Assembly (NCBI GenBank): GCA_964370115.1
Contig: CAYJIA010000007.1
Location: 1 to 64,000, forward strand
Source: SIG603 sp964370115
Lineage (GTDB): Bacteria; Bacillota; Clostridia; Oscillospirales; Acutalibacteraceae
DNA: 64,000 nt
Reading direction: 5' to 3'
Position 1 is the first letter of the stretch; the number at the start of each line of letters is the position of its first letter. Made by a program: the position numbers and the translations under genes. Positions 59,432 through 64,000 of this stretch are shown piece after piece. Under the pieces are notes generated by a model. The model ran no database searches. It saw nothing but the letters and a program-made list of their open reading frames with translations, and was not told the origin of the DNA.

Positions 59432-59446
59432 GGGGATAAACACCTC

Positions 59447-59926
59447 CTATATACGTATAGTATCTAAATCGTCATTGAAAAATTTCATGAAATCAAGATT
59501 TAAAACCAAATCCTTGTTTATCTCGAACACCGAGGATAAGTATCGTTTGCAAAATTCAAGGTTTTTTGGGGGGGAACTCAGTTGGGTAGATTTTACAGTA
59601 GCAACCTCGCAAACGGCATCGACAACGATACCGACATTTATATTGTCAATCTCGAGTATGACAACACAGGTTCTAGAATCAATTTCTTTTTGCTCAAGTC
59701 CGAACTTCACACGGACATCTACAACTGGTATTACTTTACCACGCAGATTGACAGCTCCTCTAATATATGGAGCGACACAAGGGATTTTTGTCATATTTTG
59801 TATTTGAATAATTTCGATAACATATGAAAGCTTTACAGAATAAAGCAGATTATCAATAGAAAATATTAGGTATCTGCCATTAATATCGTCTTCAATTAAA
59901 TCAAAAGTATTAGTTTGTACACTCAC
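59447..59926 (-). CDS. cheW: Chemotaxis coupling protein CheW
   Basis: CheW links CheA to receptors. The 159-residue protein has the SH3-like CheW fold: 'RYLIFSIDNLLYSVKLSYVIEIIQ', 'VAPYIRGAVNLRGKVIPVVDVRVKFG', 'VVILEIDNINVGIVVDAVCEVATV'. It starts at GTG 59926 with GAGGTG eight bases before. It follows cheA by 15 bases. Confidence 0.95.
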   Translation of the reverse strand: MSVQTNTFDLIEDDINGRYLIFSIDNLLYSVKLSYVIEIIQIQNMTKIPCVAPYIRGAVNLRGKVIPVVDVRVKFGLEQKEIDSRTCVVILEIDNINVGIVVDAVCEVATVKSTQLSSPPKNLEFCKRYLSSVFEINKDLVLNLDFMKFFNDDLDTIRI

Positions 59927-59941
59927 TGAAAAACACCTCTC

Positions 59942-62002
59942 TTAATTACTTGTAAGCAAATTATTTGTATCAATAATAAGGCTTATGGTTCCATCTCCCA
60001 ATATGCTGCAACCAGAAAGGCCTTTTTCTTTTAAATTGTATTTGTTAAAGAATGGGGAGAAGGGCTTTACAACAACTTGATATTCGCCTAAAAGCATATC
60101 TGCAAACAGGCAAGAAGATCCATTATTGCCTTCGACCTGAATAAAAATTCCGTCCATGGCGTCTTTGACATCTGTGTCAAAGTTAAAAGTATTGTGAAGA
60201 CGCATTACAGGGAAGCATTCTCCTCTAATCATAATCATTTCAGAGCCATCTGCATTTTGTGTGATTTGACTTTTATCGGTAATTTTAAAGCACTGCTTGA
60301 TTGAGGCTATAGGAACTGTAAATATCGCCTCGCCAACGGCAATATTCATGCCGTCAACTATTGCAAGTGTTAGTGGGATTTTTATTGTAAATGTAGTGCC
60401 CCTACCAAGTTTGCTGTCGATTGATATCGAACCGCCGACTTGCTCTATATTTTTTCTTACAACGTCCATTCCAACGCCTCTGCCAGAAAATTCTGTAACT
60501 TCTGTGTTGGTTGAAAAACCAGCAGTCATAATAAGACCAAAAGCATCTTTTTCAGTGTATTCGCTTTCTGGTTTTGTAAGAATACCATTTTTTGAAGCCT
60601 TTGCTAAAAGCTTTTCTGCATTAAGACCTCTACCGTCGTCCTCAATATAAATATGTATTTCACCGCCTACACTCTTTGCAGATAATGAAATAACACCTAT
60701 TTCGGGCTTGCCCGCTTCAAGTCTTTCTTCGGGAGACTCAATTGCGTGATCCATAGAGTTTCTTATCATGTGCATTAAAGGATCGACTATTAAATCTGCT
60801 ATTGTTTTATCAATTTCAGTGTCACCGCCAAAAGTTTTGAGCTCTGCTTTTTTGTTTAGTCTTTTAGACATATCGCGTACTATACGCTCCATTTTAAGGA
60901 AAGTTCCCGAAAGTGGAATCATTCTTATAGACATAACAACATCTTGAAGCTCATCGGTAAGTTTTCTAAGTTCTCTTATTGATTTTGAGAAATTATCAAG
61001 TTTTAGTCCCTTTAAATCAGGGTTTCTAGCAACCATAGATTCTGCAGTTACAAGCTCTCCGACTAAGTCCATAAGTTGGTCGAGTTTTATTTGTTTTACG
61101 CTTATAAGACTTTGCTTTGAAGCAGGTGAAGATTGTTTTGGAGCAACAGCATTTTGCTGAACTTGGGGTTTTGGAGAATCGACTGGCGCTGGAACAGGAG
61201 ACGCCGAAACAGTCACAGTACTGACGGCAGGTTTTTCTTCTGCAACTGACTTTTCTTCTTCTTCTATTATTTCATAAGACTTGATATTCAAAAATTCTTC
61301 TATAGAGCTAATTGCTTCGTCGCTTGTGTCAGACATAGGCTTAATCATTAAAAGTAAGCCGTTCTCGATAATTTGTGCACTAGAATTTGAATCACTTTCA
61401 GGCGCTTCGGGAACAGAAAGTACAGTGTCACAACAAGTCAAAAGTTGATTTTTAAGCATGAAAGCACGCATGTTTTCCATTTGGCAATCATCTTCAAAAA
61501 ATACTTTGATTTTTATCAAGCCTGAGGTATCAACACTGGCCGAAGAAGAATCTGATTGTTGCTCTGCTTCTTCCTCTACAAGCTCACCTTTAAGTTTTTT
61601 TGCAAGATTTCTTAAAGTTTCGGTAAGCTCTGTCATGTCTGCTGGCTCAAATTCGGTAGAATCACGAATTTTTTCTATTTCTTCTTTTAGGCAGTCCGAG
61701 CTTGCCAAAATTAAGTCGAATAACTCACCGAAAACTAAGTCAAGTTTTTTAGGATCGTCTCTTAAAACATAAAAGACATCTTCCATAGCATGAGAAAGCG
61801 TAGAAATACCGTCAAACTCCATCATAGCGGCAGAGCCCTTGATGGTATGGGTAATTCGGAAAATATTGTTAATATGTTCCTCGCTAAGGCTTTTTGAACG
61901 CTCTGCATCTAAAAGTATTTCGTCGAGCTGTTCAAGCATTGTTTCAGTTTCGTAGATAAATGTTTCGAGCATGGCTTCCATGCCAGGTATAACAGTTTGC
62001 AT
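59942..62002 (-). CDS. cheA: Chemotaxis histidine kinase CheA
   Basis: CheA phosphorylates CheY in response to receptors. The 686-residue protein has the P1 domain with the phosphoacceptor H52 in 'FRITHTIKGSAAMM', a P2-like region (~150-240), a Pro/Ser linker, dimerisation P3, the ATPase P4 ('DPLMHMIRNSMDHAIES', 'IYIEDDGRGLNAEKLL', 'GFSTNTEVTEFSGRGVGMDVVRKNI') and the CheW-like P5. GGAG precedes ATG 62002. It leads cheA-cheW-cheR. Confidence 0.97.
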   Translation of the reverse strand: MQTVIPGMEAMLETFIYETETMLEQLDEILLDAERSKSLSEEHINNIFRITHTIKGSAAMMEFDGISTLSHAMEDVFYVLRDDPKKLDLVFGELFDLILASSDCLKEEIEKIRDSTEFEPADMTELTETLRNLAKKLKGELVEEEAEQQSDSSSASVDTSGLIKIKVFFEDDCQMENMRAFMLKNQLLTCCDTVLSVPEAPESDSNSSAQIIENGLLLMIKPMSDTSDEAISSIEEFLNIKSYEIIEEEEKSVAEEKPAVSTVTVSASPVPAPVDSPKPQVQQNAVAPKQSSPASKQSLISVKQIKLDQLMDLVGELVTAESMVARNPDLKGLKLDNFSKSIRELRKLTDELQDVVMSIRMIPLSGTFLKMERIVRDMSKRLNKKAELKTFGGDTEIDKTIADLIVDPLMHMIRNSMDHAIESPEERLEAGKPEIGVISLSAKSVGGEIHIYIEDDGRGLNAEKLLAKASKNGILTKPESEYTEKDAFGLIMTAGFSTNTEVTEFSGRGVGMDVVRKNIEQVGGSISIDSKLGRGTTFTIKIPLTLAIVDGMNIAVGEAIFTVPIASIKQCFKITDKSQITQNADGSEMIMIRGECFPVMRLHNTFNFDTDVKDAMDGIFIQVEGNNGSSCLFADMLLGEYQVVVKPFSPFFNKYNLKEKGLSGCSILGDGTISLIIDTNNLLTSN

Positions 62003-62055
62003 AATTGTACTCCAATCTAAGCTTATGAATAAAAGATTATACGTATCTATATACT

Positions 62056-62083
62056 ATTATCTCACTTTTTTGAAAAAACGCAA
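62056..62083 (-). promoter_or_regulatory. Candidate promoter of cheA-cheW-cheR
   Basis: On the minus strand TTGCGT (62083-62078), a 16-base spacer and GATAAT (62061-62056). About 50 bases remain to the cheA start. Confidence 0.55.
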
Positions 62084-62123
62084 GAGATTTCTGCAAAAAA
62101 AATGTTTCATTTTGAAAAAAATA

Positions 62124-62132
62124 TGGTATAAT
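62124..62132 (+). promoter_or_regulatory. Extended -10 promoter of the FliK-like/FlhB-C pair
   Basis: TGG-TATAAT at 62124-62132 is an extended -10. The -35 position is poor (TTTCAT-like). The gene starts 40 bases downstream. Confidence 0.6.
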
Positions 62133-62171
62133 TACAAATGAAATTATTTATTTTTAAAGGAAGTAATAAAA

Positions 62172-63587
62172 TTGCCTGATATTTTAAAGGTTACGACACC
62201 GCTTGTAAACAGAAATGAAGTTGTATTACCTAAGTCTCCAACGGATAATATAAACCCGTTTAGCATAACTGACCCTATGAAGGTTATACAAACTCATAAC
62301 CAAAGTGAACTTTTTAAACATAACACTAGTAACTACCAAAATAGTGATACGCCGGTGGTTTTATTAAACATGCTCAAAGATCCGGCTGTTGCTGTATCTT
62401 ATCTTAAAAACATCTTTTTGCTTGAAGAGATGTTTAAGCTATTGCCTGCAAATAATAAAGCAATAACACCTGAACTAGAGCAAATTTTTAAAAATCTTTT
62501 AATAGGCGACGACCAAATTAAAAACGAGCTTATTTCCCAGGAAAAGTCATTCACCATGTTCCGTGGCACATTTTTTGATTTTCTTAGGAATTTAAGTGAA
62601 ACATATAAGGATTCACAAAATACACAAGTGCATATTGCAAATCTTCTAAAATCTATTAATAACTTGATGAATAGAGGAGATATATTAGATTCTATCGTTA
62701 ACAGCATGATTTATTTGAAACATAACTTTGCATCAAGCCCTTCTATTTCGGCAAAACTAGATGAACTTATAGCAAGGTTTAGAAATACAAATGATACAAG
62801 CTTTAATATGGCAGAACTTAAAGAACAAACACTGTCACTTTTAAAACAGATAGAACAAAGTGTGTTGTTTACGTCAAAGTCAAGTAAAGTTGTATCAATT
62901 ATGCTTTATAATCTTTCCAGGTTTAATGAAAATACGGTTTTCTTCAATGAGTCTGTATATAGGCTTAGGCAGGTGATAACCTCGGCTGAACAAAAACAGC
63001 TTGTAGAGCTTGCGGCACAGTTTTCAAATCAAATAAATTCAGGAATAGCGCAAACATCAGAGCAACAAACACATAGCTCACAAGTTATGGATGCACTTAT
63101 AAAAATGGTAATAAATCAGTCAGAAAAGCAAAATGCAGGCGAAAGCGCAAAAGTCGACATGATAATACACAGCCTTTTATCCTCTCCGTGTAACTTTACA
63201 CCGCTTTTGCACTTTGTATTGCCTGTTCTTTTTGACAATACTAGGGCGTTTGCAGAAATTTGGATAAATCCTAGAAGTGATGAAAAAGACATGCCCGAGG
63301 GTGCAAGCGAAGGAAAGCATTTTCTTTTGGTTATAGACATAGAGAGTATAGGTCGACTTGAAGCTGAAATATTTGTGTATGGTAAAAGTGTTGATTTTCA
63401 CTTATATGCACCGTATGGCTATACAGGAAAGTTTGAAAGCATGATAATCGATATATCAAAAGCGCTGATTGGAATAGACTATAAGCTTGCAAGGACAAAA
63501 CTCGACACCTTAGAGCGTCCTAGGTCGCTTATGGAAGTGTTTAAATCATTGCCTTACAAAAGGATGGGTGTAGATGTCAAAATTTAA
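62172..63587 (+). CDS. Large FliK-like protein (YlqG-type)
   Basis: A 471-residue protein starting at TTG 62172 (AAGGAAG upstream). The first ~350 residues are helical and I recognise no known fold. The C-terminal ~120 residues ('FAEIWINPR...LVIDIESIGRLEAEIFVYGKSVDFHLYAP') show the beta pattern of the FliK C-terminal domain (LxVxxxxLGxxxxxL). The overlap with a stand-alone FlhB C-terminal-domain gene matches the ylqG-ylqH pair of Bacillus, though no clear function is known. It may be a second export-switch pair or act elsewhere. Confidence 0.75.
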   Translation: MPDILKVTTPLVNRNEVVLPKSPTDNINPFSITDPMKVIQTHNQSELFKHNTSNYQNSDTPVVLLNMLKDPAVAVSYLKNIFLLEEMFKLLPANNKAITPELEQIFKNLLIGDDQIKNELISQEKSFTMFRGTFFDFLRNLSETYKDSQNTQVHIANLLKSINNLMNRGDILDSIVNSMIYLKHNFASSPSISAKLDELIARFRNTNDTSFNMAELKEQTLSLLKQIEQSVLFTSKSSKVVSIMLYNLSRFNENTVFFNESVYRLRQVITSAEQKQLVELAAQFSNQINSGIAQTSEQQTHSSQVMDALIKMVINQSEKQNAGESAKVDMIIHSLLSSPCNFTPLLHFVLPVLFDNTRAFAEIWINPRSDEKDMPEGASEGKHFLLVIDIESIGRLEAEIFVYGKSVDFHLYAPYGYTGKFESMIIDISKALIGIDYKLARTKLDTLERPRSLMEVFKSLPYKRMGVDVKI

Positions 63588-63864
63588 TAATAAAAGTCAA
63601 AAGGCGGTTGCACTTAAGTATAATGTAGAGCAGGATATGGCACCTGTTGTAATTGCCTGTGGCTATGGCGAAACAGCCGAAAGGATAATAAATGTTGCAG
63701 AGCAAAGGGGAATACCTGTGTACAGAGACGACAGTGTTGCTTCTATGCTTTGTATGCTTGATGTAGGTGAAAATATACCACCAGATTTGTATGAAGTTGT
63801 GGCGACTATTTACGGGCAAATCCTAAAAACTGCGTCTAAAATTAAGAGCGGAGAGATTTCTTGA
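63574..63864 (+). CDS. Stand-alone FlhB C-terminal-domain protein (YlqH-type)
   Basis: A 96-residue protein similar to the cytoplasmic export-switch domain of FlhB: 'KAVALKYNVEQDMAPVVIACGYGETAERIINVAEQRGIPVYRD' and 'VGENIPPDLYEVVATIYGQIL' correspond to the stretches after NPTH in FlhB. The NPTH cleavage motif itself is missing (here NKSQKAVALKY), so it would not self-cleave. It overlaps the FliK-like gene by 14 bases. Confidence 0.88.
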   Translation: MSKFNNKSQKAVALKYNVEQDMAPVVIACGYGETAERIINVAEQRGIPVYRDDSVASMLCMLDVGENIPPDLYEVVATIYGQILKTASKIKSGEIS

Positions 63865-63865
63865 T

Positions 63866-64000
63866 ATGAGTTTACACAGAGAGAGAATATTGCGTGAAAA
63901 AGAAAAGACGATAAGGGAGTCTAAGAGGCGACACGGAAGGACAATTAGAACAATTTTAATATGCGTCATATTATTTTATCTTGCGGCTGCATTTACTTCT
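63866..64000 (+). CDS. Partial gene: basic N-terminus followed by a membrane span
   Basis: The first 45 codons are visible, and the gene runs off the window edge. The start ATG 63866 has GGAGAG 10 bases upstream. The N-terminal ~28 residues are strongly charged ('HRERILREKEKTIRESKRRHGR'), then comes a hydrophobic segment (TILICVILFYLAAAF). It looks like an anchored or exported membrane protein. I cannot name a family. Confidence 0.6.
   Translation, partial: MSLHRERILREKEKTIRESKRRHGRTIRTILICVILFYLAAAFTS

Overview
The window reads as chromosomal DNA of a low-GC, Gram-positive, motile member of the Clostridia (Bacillota). The gene set supports this: a YunB-type sporulation gene, DnaD plus a DnaI/DnaC-type helicase loader, FliY with CheC and CheD, a ComFB-domain protein, an RF2 gene, GGAGG-type ribosome binding sites and frequent GTG/TTG starts. 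Species cannot be named from the sequence alone. There is no phage, transposon, CRISPR array or rRNA operon.

Region 1 (1-23.5 kb) is mostly housekeeping. It holds tRNA-Gly(GCC), a small membrane protein, a large GT-C-like membrane protein, rsmA, two small uncharacterised genes, prfB (minus strand), a RING-like/DUF2628 membrane protein, galU, the rpsF-ssb-rpsR operon, an amidohydrolase, dnaD-dnaC (minus), a 962-residue secreted SH3/GH24 lysozyme, galE-maf, then yunB-ligA-galK-membrane protein, and finally the RNase P RNA gene rnpB. galU, galE and galK are all present and suggest galactose/UDP-sugar metabolism; galT is not in the window.

Region 2 (23.5-32.4 kb, minus strand) is a late flagellar operon read from flgM leftward: flgM, flgN, flgK, flgL, a DUF6470 gene, a FliT/FlgN-like gene, fliD, fliS, and then flgB and flgC, which normally sit next to fliE. 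Region 3 (32.9-56.5 kb, plus strand) is the main fla/che operon: fliE-F-G-H-I-J-K, flgD, a TIGR02530-type gene, flgE, flbD, motA, motB, fliM, fliY, cheY, fliO-P-Q-R, flhB, flhA, the sigma-28 gene, two rod genes (flgF/flgG type), cheC and cheD. fliL, flhF, flhG, fliW, csrA and flagellin are not seen here. A 554-base divergent intergenic region separates regions 2 and 3 and carries repeats and a dyad.

Region 4 (56.5-64 kb) is a signalling block: a PilZ protein (minus), a ParA-like ATPase next to a ComFB-domain protein (plus), cheR-cheW-cheA (minus), a FliK-like gene overlapping a stand-alone FlhB C-terminal-domain gene, and a partial membrane protein at the window edge. PilZ and ComFB in one motility locus suggest cyclic-dinucleotide input, and the ParA-ComFB pair is a candidate positioning module.

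The strongest unexplained signals are: a ~200-base multi-hairpin repeat present twice (10.1 and 15.7 kb) with compensatory base changes; a perfect 15-bp hairpin that puts the yunB ribosome binding site in its 6-base loop; the ParA-ComFB pair behind a dyad-covered promoter; and several palindromic insertions inside the flagellar operon.
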